Below are positions 9,148 through 17,043 of a stretch of 64,000 nucleotides of DNA, one piece after another. The first letter of the stretch is position 1, and every line of letters begins with the position of its first letter. Both the position numbers and the translations under genes were made by a program. Source of the stretch: CAHJXG01 sp964235485. Its GTDB lineage: Bacteria; Pseudomonadota; Alphaproteobacteria; Acetobacterales; Acetobacteraceae. Under the pieces are notes generated by a model, which saw only the letters and a program-made list of their open reading frames with translations, had not been told where the DNA came from and made no database searches. The stretch spans positions 1-64,000 of the forward strand of contig CAXSAZ010000011.1 in NCBI GenBank assembly GCA_964235485.1, read 5' to 3'.

Positions 9148-11166
9148 CTACCACCACGGCCGCGGCCGCCGCGGCGGCGCGAGCAGAAGCTGGTGGTCGC
9201 CTGCGACCAGGTTCGGGTTGAGGAAGGAGTCCTCGTCCGCGGCGCGGCCCCAGGTTTCGCGATACAGCGCCCCGTCCGCCAGGAAGCGCGCCTGCCGCGC
9301 CGGGTCGGCGGCGTCCTCCCCCCGGGTTTCGCCTTCCAGGTGCAGCAGCACGGCATGGGGCGTCCAGATCACCCGCAGCCCGGCGGCGCGCACGCGCTGG
9401 CACAGGTCCACGTCGTTCCAGGCGACCGGCAGGCGCTCGTCCATGCCGCCCACCCGCGCCCATACCTCCGCCCGGACCGCGAGGCACGCGGCCGTCACCG
9501 CCGACAAGTCCCGAGCCACCGCCAGTTGATCGCCGTAGCCCGGCGCATCCCGCGGCGCCCCGCGCAGCAGGTGCGTCGCGCGCCCGGCCGGACCCAGCGC
9601 CATGCCGCCATGCTGCAAGCGGCCGTCGCGGTAAAGCAGCCGCGCCCCTACCACGCCCACCTCCGGACGCACGGCATGGGCCACCATCGCGCGCAGCCAG
9701 CCGGGGTCGGTCAGCTCCACGTCGTTGTTGAGCAGCAGCAGGACCTCGCCCTTCGCGCGGCGCGCGGCGGCGTTGTTCATGGCGGAGAAGTTGAACGCGC
9801 TGGGCCACCGCAGCACCTGCGCCCGCGGGTCGGCGTCCAGCTCGGCCAGCAGCGCCAAGGTGGCCGGGTCGGTGCTGCCGTTATCGACGACGATCAGCTC
9901 AAGCGCCGGGTAGTCGGTGCCGTGCAGCACGCCCTGCGCGGCGACGGCCAGGAGGTCGGCCCGGTCGCGGGTCGGCACGATCACGGTCACCGGCGGCAAT
10001 GGGTCCGGCGGCGCGGGTGGCGGTGGCGCAGGCGGATCGGGCGGCGGCGGGGCGGCACGGTGGCACAGCACGGCGGGAACGTGCCGAATGCGGCCCGGGC
10101 CGGCGACGGCCGCGGCGCGACGGGCGAGGTCGTAGGCTTCATGGGGCGCCGCGGCTGGGTCGAGACCGCCGAGTTCGGCGATCAGCCCGGTCCGATACAG
10201 GGCGAGTTGGCCAACCACGTCCATGGCCTGCATGGCGTCCGGGCTGTAATCCGGCTTGAACCACGGCGCGCTGCGCCGGCCCGCGGGGTCGGCCTGGTCT
10301 TCGTCGGTGAACACCAACAGGGTGTCGGGATCAAGCGCCGACAACGCCTCAAGCAGCGCGGTGGGCGGCAGCGTGTCGCCGGGTTCGAGCAGGCCGACAA
10401 TCGCGCCGGTGCGGGCGGACAAGGCATGGTTGAGCGCCTCAATGGCTGAGGCAAACGGCGGCGGGTCAAGCAGGACGACCCGCGGGTCGGACTCGGCCAG
10501 AACCGTGACGGCACGGCGCGGCCAGGGCGAATGCAGACGGCACGCCAGGCACAGCTCCCAATCCCGATGCACCTGCGCTTGAAGGCTGGTGACGGAGCGG
10601 AGCACGGCTTCCACTTCGCTGTCGCCCGCCCGCATGGCGAGGCTGACACGCGGCCCCGGCCGTGGCGCAATGCGGGCCAGGGCGTCCCGCGGCATGGTGT
10701 CGTGGGCCTCGATCCAAAAGGCGTAAGCGACGAGATCGTCGGGCGGCACGTCCGGGAACAAGCCCGGCAGCAGCGGCGAGCGTTTCCGCACCGGCGCGGC
10801 TTCAGCGACCGCAGCCACCGCCTCGGCGCGTCCCAACCCTTCCACGGTTCTGGCAAGCGCACCTGCGATGGGGTCGCCGCCGGGTCCGAATGCTTGAGCG
10901 GCAATCTTGGTGGCGAAGTCCGCATCGGCGGGGGCATCGGGATCACCCGGGCCGTGCAGGGCGCCAAACTCGGCGGTGCCGGCGAGCACGCGCGCAAGGG
11001 AAAGAAGGTCCGCCCCGTCCCGCCACGCCGCGACCAGGGCGGCAAGCCCCGCGGCGTCCGGGTCCCGCCCAAGCGCCGCGCGGTGCAAACGCAGCAACGC
11101 GCCGCCAACCGCGCGGGCGTCCTCGGCGGACGTGAACGGTGTCGAGCCGGGCGGAAAAGGCGGCAT
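9148..11166 (-). CDS. Tandem GT2 glycosyltransferase with N-terminal DUF4214-like domain
   Basis: A 672-residue protein. Residues about 15-85 (RLHRAALGRDPDAAGLAALV) match the DUF4214 pattern. Residues about 165-380 look like a first GT2 domain, but its usual DxDD is EPGD, with FTDEDQ and WFKPDYSPD retained, so it is probably inactive or altered. After a proline-rich linker, residues about 390-640 form a canonical GT2 domain: VTVIVPTRDRADLL, LLLNNDVEL and the WNDVDLCQRVRAAG acceptor loop. It is the first gene of the four-gene minus-strand glycan operon and lies 24 bp before the fusion gene. The substrate is unknown. Confidence 0.87.
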   Translation of the reverse strand: MPPFPPGSTPFTSAEDARAVGGALLRLHRAALGRDPDAAGLAALVAAWRDGADLLSLARVLAGTAEFGALHGPGDPDAPADADFATKIAAQAFGPGGDPIAGALARTVEGLGRAEAVAAVAEAAPVRKRSPLLPGLFPDVPPDDLVAYAFWIEAHDTMPRDALARIAPRPGPRVSLAMRAGDSEVEAVLRSVTSLQAQVHRDWELCLACRLHSPWPRRAVTVLAESDPRVVLLDPPPFASAIEALNHALSARTGAIVGLLEPGDTLPPTALLEALSALDPDTLLVFTDEDQADPAGRRSAPWFKPDYSPDAMQAMDVVGQLALYRTGLIAELGGLDPAAAPHEAYDLARRAAAVAGPGRIRHVPAVLCHRAAPPPPDPPAPPPPAPPDPLPPVTVIVPTRDRADLLAVAAQGVLHGTDYPALELIVVDNGSTDPATLALLAELDADPRAQVLRWPSAFNFSAMNNAAARRAKGEVLLLLNNDVELTDPGWLRAMVAHAVRPEVGVVGARLLYRDGRLQHGGMALGPAGRATHLLRGAPRDAPGYGDQLAVARDLSAVTAACLAVRAEVWARVGGMDERLPVAWNDVDLCQRVRAAGLRVIWTPHAVLLHLEGETRGEDAADPARQARFLADGALYRETWGRAADEDSFLNPNLVAGDHQLLLAPPRRPRPWW

Positions 11167-11247
11167 CCGCCGTGTATGCAGAAGGCACGAAAGGGAGGCA
11201 AGCCGCTGCCAGCCCCGGTTGCGGGGGCCGGCAGCGTTAAGCGTAGC

Positions 11248-11496
11248 CTACCGGTCGGTCGTAGCCGGGGCGGCGTTGGTGTTGGTTGCACGCGCCTGCT
11301 GGGCTGTGCGCGCCGACTTGTTCGCGTTGTGGCGGCCCACCACGCAGCCGGCGGCAGCGCCCAGCACGCCATGGCCCGCAACATGCCCGGCGACACCGCC
11401 CACGGCAGCACCCTTGAGGCAGCCCGCCGCCTGTGCGGGCGCGAGGCCACCGAACGTCAAAGCGAGCGCGCCGGCCGCGATCAAAACGGTCTTCAT
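11248..11496 (-). CDS. Small secreted glycine-zipper protein
   Basis: An 82-residue protein with a clear signal peptide (MKTVLIAAGALALTFGG, cleavage after AQA). The mature part AGCLKGAAVGGVAGHVAGHG has GxxxG/GxxxA glycine-zipper spacing and two Cys residues; the tail is hydrophilic and Ala/Asn/Thr-rich. AAGGAG just upstream of the ATG supports expression. Proteins of this kind are small envelope proteins of unknown function. It lies 27 bp after the MFS gene on the same strand, so it may be the distal gene of that transcription unit. Confidence 0.75.
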   Translation of the reverse strand: MKTVLIAAGALALTFGGLAPAQAAGCLKGAAVGGVAGHVAGHGVLGAAAGCVVGRHNANKSARTAQQARATNTNAAPATTDR

Positions 11497-11523
11497 GGAA
11501 CTCTCCTTATGTTTGCTGGTCGA

Positions 11524-12789
11524 TCAACGCGCGTCGGCGCCAAAAGCTCCCGCAATGGAACGACCGGGCTGCGTTTCCCGTGTTTCCTGCAGCGCCAGCA
11601 AGCCCAGCACGCCGGCAAGGCCGGCGGCGGCGAGCGCCAGCAGCGCCGGGCCGTTGCCGAAATGGTCCGCCACCAGCCCGGCAATCGCCGTGCTCAGCGT
11701 CGCGCCGGCCCCGGCCGCGAGGCCGAGCAGCCCCATGCACAGGTTGAAGCGCCGGGTCCCACGGGTCAGGTCCGCCGCGACCAGCGGCAGCATCACGCCG
11801 AACACCGCGGCGCTGATGCCATCAAGCGCCTGGACCAGGACGACGTAGGCCGGGTGGGCGTCCAGCGCCAGCAGCACGCCGCGGACCGGCAGGGCGGCGA
11901 AGCCCAGCAGCAGCACGGGCCGCCGGCCCCAACTGTCGGCCGTGCGGCCCACCAGCGGGGACAGCCCGGCCACGATGGCCTGCGGCACCACCACGCAGGC
12001 CGCGATCACCAGGTTGGCGCCCGCGCCGGTGGAGCGCGTGACCTCGTTGGCGACCAGCGGCAGCATGGCGGCGTTGGACAAATGGAACAGCGCGACGCAG
12101 CCGGCGAACACCAGCAGGCGCCGGTCGAGCAGCGACCAGATCGCGCCGGGCAGGCCGCGGGTCTCGGCCGCGATGAGGGAGGCCCGCGGCTCAGGCGGCG
12201 GCGGCGGCAGGGAGCGGAGCGTCAATAGGCCCAGCACCATCAGCACCGCGGTCGCCCAGAACACCCCGGCGCCGGACACATAGGTGCCAATCGCGCCCAG
12301 CACCACCGCGGCAACCGCGCTGCCGATGGAGGACCAGCGCGCGTTTCGCCCCAGCCGGACGCCCAGCCCGGCGCGCCCGGCCAACTGCAAGCTGACCGCC
12401 GCGATGGCCGGGCCGATCATGCAGCTTGCAAAGCCGTGCAGGATCTCGGCGCCCAGCACCGAGAGCCACGCAGAGGACACGGCGAACAGCAGCGCGCTGA
12501 GCGCCACCGCGATGCCGCCCAGCGCCACGGCAAGGCGCTTGCTGCGCATCGCATCGACCAGCGCCCCCGCCGGAAGCTGGCTCAGCATCGCGACGGCCGT
12601 GCCGAGGCTCAGCGCCTGGCCGATGTCGGCCTGCGTCCAGGCCTGCGCCGTCAGGTAAACGGCGATGAAAGCGCCGAACCCGGTCTGGCTGCTGGCAACC
12701 AAGGCGTTCAGCGCATCGAGGGCGCGGGCGCTCTGGGCTGTCAGCACCGGCGGTTTCATCCTCAGGCTGCGGGACACGTCCCATCTCAC
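11524..12789 (-). CDS. MFS transporter
   Basis: About 421 residues with twelve predicted membrane helices. The loop between helices 2 and 3 reads LPAGALVDAMRSKR, a variant of the MFS GxLaDrxGrR motif. The half-repeat shows PLVGRTADSWGRRP in the second half. The GTG start at 12789 overlaps the stop of the upstream PRC-barrel gene as GTGA; an alternative ATG at 12759 would drop the ten least conserved residues. No substrate can be deduced; the fold resembles drug/metabolite exporters. Coupling to a periplasmic PRC-barrel protein hints at an envelope or stress role, which is inference. Confidence 0.85.
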   Translation of the reverse strand: MRWDVSRSLRMKPPVLTAQSARALDALNALVASSQTGFGAFIAVYLTAQAWTQADIGQALSLGTAVAMLSQLPAGALVDAMRSKRLAVALGGIAVALSALLFAVSSAWLSVLGAEILHGFASCMIGPAIAAVSLQLAGRAGLGVRLGRNARWSSIGSAVAAVVLGAIGTYVSGAGVFWATAVLMVLGLLTLRSLPPPPPEPRASLIAAETRGLPGAIWSLLDRRLLVFAGCVALFHLSNAAMLPLVANEVTRSTGAGANLVIAACVVVPQAIVAGLSPLVGRTADSWGRRPVLLLGFAALPVRGVLLALDAHPAYVVLVQALDGISAAVFGVMLPLVAADLTRGTRRFNLCMGLLGLAAGAGATLSTAIAGLVADHFGNGPALLALAAAGLAGVLGLLALQETRETQPGRSIAGAFGADAR

Positions 12790-13175
12790 GGAGGAGGACT
12801 CGCGAGCACGACCGGCGCAGCGCCGGCCTTGTATTCGGGCACGGCGCCGATCTGGTCGGCGGGGATCAGCAGGGTGATCTCGCCGTTGGCCGGGTTGAAG
12901 CGCAGGCCGCGCCAGGCCACGGCGATGCGGCGCTGGCCCAGCCCCATGAAGCCGCCCACGTCGATCACCGCGGCGCGGGTCTGCCCGTACTCATCGACCA
13001 GCACGTCGATGATGCGCCCGCCCGCCTTGCCGGTCTGGTCCAGCACCTGCCGCCCCAGGATCGGCGTCACGATGTGAGGTTCCACGGGCTGCTGCACGAC
13101 CGGGGCCACGGGAGCTTCCTGCGCCGCCGCAGGCGCGGCCATCAACAGCAGCAGCGCGGCGATGACTGGTTTCAT
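12786..13175 (-). CDS. Secreted PRC-barrel domain protein
   Basis: 129 residues from the ATG at 13175, which begins a signal peptide (MKPVIAALLLLMAAPAAAQ, cleavage after the AAAQ region). The rest is a PRC-barrel: PILGRQVLDQTGKAGGRIID, AAVIDVGGFMGLGQRRIAV and FNPANGEITLLIP, typical of the short alphaproteobacterial periplasmic forms. The frame is open 33 codons further upstream, but the signal peptide and a GAGG element fix the start. It overlaps the MFS start by four bases. PRC-barrels are all-beta adaptor modules; no partner is evident. Confidence 0.83.
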   Translation of the reverse strand: MKPVIAALLLLMAAPAAAQEAPVAPVVQQPVEPHIVTPILGRQVLDQTGKAGGRIIDVLVDEYGQTRAAVIDVGGFMGLGQRRIAVAWRGLRFNPANGEITLLIPADQIGAVPEYKAGAAPVVLASPPP

Positions 13176-13285
13176 GGCCTCATCGCCTTCGTGTTCGCGT
13201 TGGGTAACATTTTGGTGAGCGAGACGTTTGGTTGTCAACAAGAATGACAGGCCATAGGCTTTCGGTCGAGACAAGGGGCGCTGCC

Positions 13286-14101
13286 ATGGACCACGATGCG
13301 AATGCCACGGCTTACGCTTCCGGCAAGATGCTGGCGGCGGTGCGGGATGGGGTGGGGCTGATCACCTTCAACCAGCCGGAAAAGCGCAATGCCATGTCGG
13401 TCGAGATGTGGGACGGCCTGGCCGACATCCTGGACGCTTGGGAGCGTGCTCCCGCCGTTCACGCGGTCGTGCTGGCAGGCGCGGGGGACAAGGCGTTCGT
13501 GTCCGGCGCCGACATCAGCCAGTTCGAGCAGCGCCGGGGCAACGCGGACGCGCAGCGGGAGTACGACCGGCTGACGAGTGCCGGGCGGGCCAAGCTCGCC
13601 GCGTTCGGCAAGCCGGTGATCGCCCAAATCCAGGGCTTCTGCCTGGGCGGCGGCCTGGGCATCGCGCTGCAAACGGACATCCGGGTCGCGGCGGAGGACA
13701 GCACGTTCGGCATCCCGGCGGCGAAGCTCGGCATCGCCTACGGGTTCGACATGGTGCGCCGCTTGGTGTCGCTTGTCGGCCCGGCCCATGCCGCCACGCT
13801 GCTGTTCACCGGGGAGCGGATCGGGGCGGCGGAGGCCGCGCGCATCGGCCTGGTGAACCAAGTGGTGGCCCCGGCGGCGCTGCAGGAAACAGTCGCGGCC
13901 ATGGCGCACGGCATCGCCGCCAACGCGCCGCTGTCGATCACCGGCATGAAGCTGATTCTGCGGCAAGCCACGCTCGATCCCGCCGAGCGCGACATGGATG
14001 CAGTTGCACGGGCGGTCGCGGCCTGCTTCGACAGCGCCGACTACGCGGAGGGCCGGACCGCCTTCATGGAGAAGCGCAGGCCGGTGTTCCGGGGCGTGTA
14101 G
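13286..14101 (+). CDS. Enoyl-CoA hydratase/isomerase family protein
   Basis: 271 residues with a crotonase fold. Both oxyanion-hole segments are present: KAFVSGADISQF and QGFCLGGGLGIAL. The N-terminal VGLITFNQPEKRNAMS is standard. In the region where hydratases carry the first catalytic Glu (PE-x-x-LG) this protein has IPAAKLG, and the second Glu position reads AATLLFTG, so both acid/base glutamates appear to be missing. It may therefore be a non-hydratase crotonase. The ATG at 13286 follows AAGGGG; the upstream in-frame region is not coding-like. Convergent with fpr, 4 bp apart. Confidence 0.88.
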   Translation: MDHDANATAYASGKMLAAVRDGVGLITFNQPEKRNAMSVEMWDGLADILDAWERAPAVHAVVLAGAGDKAFVSGADISQFEQRRGNADAQREYDRLTSAGRAKLAAFGKPVIAQIQGFCLGGGLGIALQTDIRVAAEDSTFGIPAAKLGIAYGFDMVRRLVSLVGPAHAATLLFTGERIGAAEAARIGLVNQVVAPAALQETVAAMAHGIAANAPLSITGMKLILRQATLDPAERDMDAVARAVAACFDSADYAEGRTAFMEKRRPVFRGV

Positions 14102-14105
14102 CAGG

Positions 14106-14879
14106 CTACTTCTCGACGAACGCCTTTTCGACCACGTACTCGCCCGGCGTGTTGCTGCTGCCCTCGTGGAACCCGGCCTTGTCCAGCAGGGTCACGGTGT
14201 CGGCCAGGAACGCCGGGCTGCCGCACAGCATCATGCGGTCGCCCGCGGGGTCGATGGGATCGAGGCCCAGGTCGGCGGTGAGCTTGTCCGTTTCCAGCAG
14301 GATCGTGATGCGGCCGCGGTTGCGGAACGGCTCCCGCGTCACGGTGGGGTAGTACAGCAGCTTGTCGCGCACCAGCTCGCCCATCAGCTCGTCCTTCGGC
14401 AGCCGGGCGACGATCTCCTCGCCGTAGGCAAGCTCCGCGACCTCGCGGCAGCCGTGCACCAGCACGATGCGCTCGAACCGGTCATACACGTCGGGGTCGC
14501 GGATGATGCTGGCGAAGGGGGCAAGCCCGGTGCCGGTGCCCAGCAGGTACAACGTGCGGCCCGGCGTCAGGCTGTCCTGCACCAGCGTGCCGACCGCCTT
14601 GCGCCCGACCAGCAGGGGATCGCCGGGCTTCAGGTGCTGGAGGCGCGAGGTCAGCGGGCCGTCCGCGACCTTGATGCTGAAGAATTCAAGCTGGTCGTCA
14701 TACTGCGCGCTGGCCATGCTGTAGGCGCGCAGCAGCGGCTTGCCGTCCACCTCCATGCCGATCATGGTGAACTGGCCGGACAGGAAGCGGAACGCCGGGT
14801 CGCGCGTGGCGGTGAAGCTGAACAGCGTGGGCGTCCAGTGGCGGACGCCGGTGACGGTTTCGGCAAGCAGGTTGGACAT
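14106..14879 (-). CDS. fpr: Ferredoxin/flavodoxin--NADP+ reductase
   Basis: 257 residues, the usual length for bacterial subclass I FNR. The FAD motif RAYSMAS and the pyrophosphate/NADP segments LLGTGTGLAPFASIIRD and VHGCREVAELAY are clear, as is MLCGSPAF and a C-terminal EYVVEKAFVEK, the Val-Glu-Lys ending of bacterial FPRs. It moves electrons between NADPH and ferredoxin or flavodoxin in the cytoplasm. The ATG at 14879 has AGGGAA upstream; the long open frame beyond it is antisense to rsmB and is not coding. Divergent from rsmB. Confidence 0.94.
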   Translation of the reverse strand: MSNLLAETVTGVRHWTPTLFSFTATRDPAFRFLSGQFTMIGMEVDGKPLLRAYSMASAQYDDQLEFFSIKVADGPLTSRLQHLKPGDPLLVGRKAVGTLVQDSLTPGRTLYLLGTGTGLAPFASIIRDPDVYDRFERIVLVHGCREVAELAYGEEIVARLPKDELMGELVRDKLLYYPTVTREPFRNRGRITILLETDKLTADLGLDPIDPAGDRMMLCGSPAFLADTVTLLDKAGFHEGSSNTPGEYVVEKAFVEK

Positions 14880-15047
14880 GAAAGGTTCCCTGGACGCGGT
14901 CCGGTATGTGGCGGCGGGTGCTGCACCGCATATAAGGCGAAATCCACCCGGTTTCAGCCGCCGCCTGTTTATGCGGACCGGCTGGGCCTGGTCCGACACC
15001 CGGCGCGGGCTGGTGATGTCCGCCGATCCGGGCCATGAAGCCGCCGC

Positions 15048-16301
15048 ATGAACGCCAAGCCCGCCGCCGCCCCGCCCGACCCCACGCGGGAGATCGCGTT
15101 TGACCTGCTGACCGCCGTGCTCGACCGCCGCCGCCCGTTGGAGGAGGCGCTGGACGCCGCCGCTGCCGCCGAGCCGCGGGACCGGGCGGCGGCGCACCGG
15201 CTGGCGGCAGCAGTGCTGCGGCGACTGGGATCGCTCGATGCGGTGCTGGAGCCGTTCCTGACCCGGGCGCCGCCGGACGGGGTGCGGCACATCCTGCGGC
15301 TGGGGGCGGCCGGGCTGCTGCTGCTGGACACGCCGCCGCACGCCGCGGTGGCGACGGCGGTGGGGCTGGCCCGTGCCCGGCGGCTCGCGCCCTTTGCCGG
15401 ACTGGTCAACGCGGTGCTGCGCCGGGTGTCCGAGGCCGGCCCGGCGGCGCTCGACGGGCTGGACGGGCCGCGGCTCGACACGCCGCCCTGGCTTTGGGCA
15501 AGCTGGGGCACCGAGGCCCGGGCCATCGCGGAAGCGCATGGGCGTGAGGCGCCGCTCGACCTGACCCTCCGCCCCGGCGTGGAGCCGCCGCCGGGCGGCA
15601 CGCTGTTGCCCACCGGGTCGGTGCGGCTGCCGGCGGGCACTCGGGTGCAGGACCTGCCGGGTTTCGACTCCGGCGCCTTCTGGGTGCAGGACGCCGCCGC
15701 CGCCTTGCCGGCCGCCCTGCTGCACGCCCAGCCCGGGGAGCGCGTGGCCGACCTGTGCGCCGCCCCGGGCGGCAAGACCGCGCAGTTGGCCGCGGCCGGC
15801 GCGCAGGTCACGGCGGTGGAGCGCGACGCCTTCCGCCTGCGCCGCCTGCACGAGAACCTGGCCCGCTTGCAGCTTGAGGTGGAGGTGGTGCAGGCCGACG
15901 CGACCCACTGGACCCCGCCGGCCCCCTTCGACGCCGTGCTGCTGGACGCGCCGTGCAGCGCCACCGGCACCATTCGCCGCCACCCCGACGTGGCCCGGCT
16001 GAAGCGCCCGCGCGACGTGGCGGAGTCGGCGGCCGGGCAGGACCGGCTGCTGGCGGCGGCAACGGCCCTGCTGCGCCCGGGCGGGCGGCTGATCTATGCC
16101 GTGTGCTCCTTACAGCCGGAAGAAGGGCCGGCGCGCGTGGCCGCCCTGCCGGGCCTGCGCGCCCATCCGTTCACCGCGGCGGAGCTGACGGGCGTGCCAG
16201 CGGCGCTGACCCCGGAAGGCTGGCTCCGCACCCACCCCGGCCTGTGGGCGGAGCGCGGCGGCATGGACGGCTTCTTCGCGGCCCGCTTCGTCCGGGTCTG
16301 A
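15048..16301 (+). CDS. rsmB: 16S rRNA (cytosine(967)-C(5))-methyltransferase
   Basis: 417 residues. Residues about 1-130 form the NusB-like RNA-binding domain (EIAFDLLTAVLDRRRPLEEAL). The C-terminal methyltransferase has SAM motif I DLCAAPGGKTAQLA, motif IV DAPCSATGTIRRHPD and motif VI YAVCSLQPEEG, which supply the two catalytic cysteines of RsmB/NOL1/NOP2 enzymes. The protein methylates C967 of 16S rRNA. It is followed after 64 bp by rpe and then by a heparinase-like gene, an arrangement seen in many alphaproteobacteria. Confidence 0.94.
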   Translation: MNAKPAAAPPDPTREIAFDLLTAVLDRRRPLEEALDAAAAAEPRDRAAAHRLAAAVLRRLGSLDAVLEPFLTRAPPDGVRHILRLGAAGLLLLDTPPHAAVATAVGLARARRLAPFAGLVNAVLRRVSEAGPAALDGLDGPRLDTPPWLWASWGTEARAIAEAHGREAPLDLTLRPGVEPPPGGTLLPTGSVRLPAGTRVQDLPGFDSGAFWVQDAAAALPAALLHAQPGERVADLCAAPGGKTAQLAAAGAQVTAVERDAFRLRRLHENLARLQLEVEVVQADATHWTPPAPFDAVLLDAPCSATGTIRRHPDVARLKRPRDVAESAAGQDRLLAAATALLRPGGRLIYAVCSLQPEEGPARVAALPGLRAHPFTAAELTGVPAALTPEGWLRTHPGLWAERGGMDGFFAARFVRV

Positions 16302-16365
16302 CGAGCCGGTTACAATCGCTTGCATAATGGCTTGCGTCCGGCGTCCGCGGCACTAGAACTCCCCC

Positions 16366-17043
16366 ATGTCGCACCCTGATTCCCAATGGCCGCCGTCCCG
16401 GGTTGTCATGGCGCCCAGCCTGCTCGCCGCCGACTTCTCCCGCTTGGGGGAAGAAGCCGCGGCGGTGGAAGCGGCAGGCGCGGACTGGCTGCACTTAGAC
16501 GTGATGGACGGCCACTTCGTGCCGAACATCTCGTTTGGCCCCTTGGTGCTCAAGGCGCTGCGCCGGCAGGTCAGCATCCCCTTCGACGTGCACCTGATGA
16601 TCAGCCCCGCCGACCCTTACATCCAGGCCTTCGCGGAGGCCGGGGCGGACCACATCATCGTTCATGCCGAGGCCGGGCCGCATCTGCACCGCACGCTGCA
16701 GCTTGTGCGCTCGCTCGGCAAGCGCGCGGGCGTCGCGCTGAACCCGGGCACGCCGGCGTCGGCGGTTGCGCACGTGCTGGATGTCGCGGACCTGGTGCTT
16801 GTCATGACGGTCAACCCGGGCTTTGGCGGCCAGGCCTTCATCGAAGGGCAGCTCGCCAAGGTGGCGGAGGTCCGCGCCATGATTGCCGGGCGGCCTATTG
16901 CCATCGAGGTGGACGGCGGCATCACTCCGGAAACTGCGCCGCGGGCGGTCGCGGCCGGGGCAGGGGCGTTGGTGGCGGGAACCGCGGTGTTCGCGGCGAA
17001 GGATTATCGGATGGCGATGGACGGGATGCGGGGCGCGGCATGA
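16366..17043 (+). CDS. rpe: Ribulose-phosphate 3-epimerase
   Basis: 225 residues, a TIM barrel interconverting ribulose-5-phosphate and xylulose-5-phosphate in the pentose phosphate pathway. Diagnostic segments are MAPSLLAADFSRLGEE, LHLDVMDGHFVPN with the metal and catalytic residues, VHLMI, MTVNPGFGGQAFI and the second catalytic Asp in IEVDGGI. The stop overlaps the heparinase-like start as ATGA, so the two are probably translated together. A -10-like CATAAT lies in the 64-bp gap after rsmB, but I could not assign a full promoter. Confidence 0.96.
   Translation: MSHPDSQWPPSRVVMAPSLLAADFSRLGEEAAAVEAAGADWLHLDVMDGHFVPNISFGPLVLKALRRQVSIPFDVHLMISPADPYIQAFAEAGADHIIVHAEAGPHLHRTLQLVRSLGKRAGVALNPGTPASAVAHVLDVADLVLVMTVNPGFGGQAFIEGQLAKVAEVRAMIAGRPIAIEVDGGITPETAPRAVAAGAGALVAGTAVFAAKDYRMAMDGMRGAA

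Noticed and set aside
14880..15983. Extension of the ferredoxin reductase frame upstream by about 370 codons
   Set aside because: The extension is antisense to rsmB and low in complexity; the reductase starts at its normal N-terminus at 14879.
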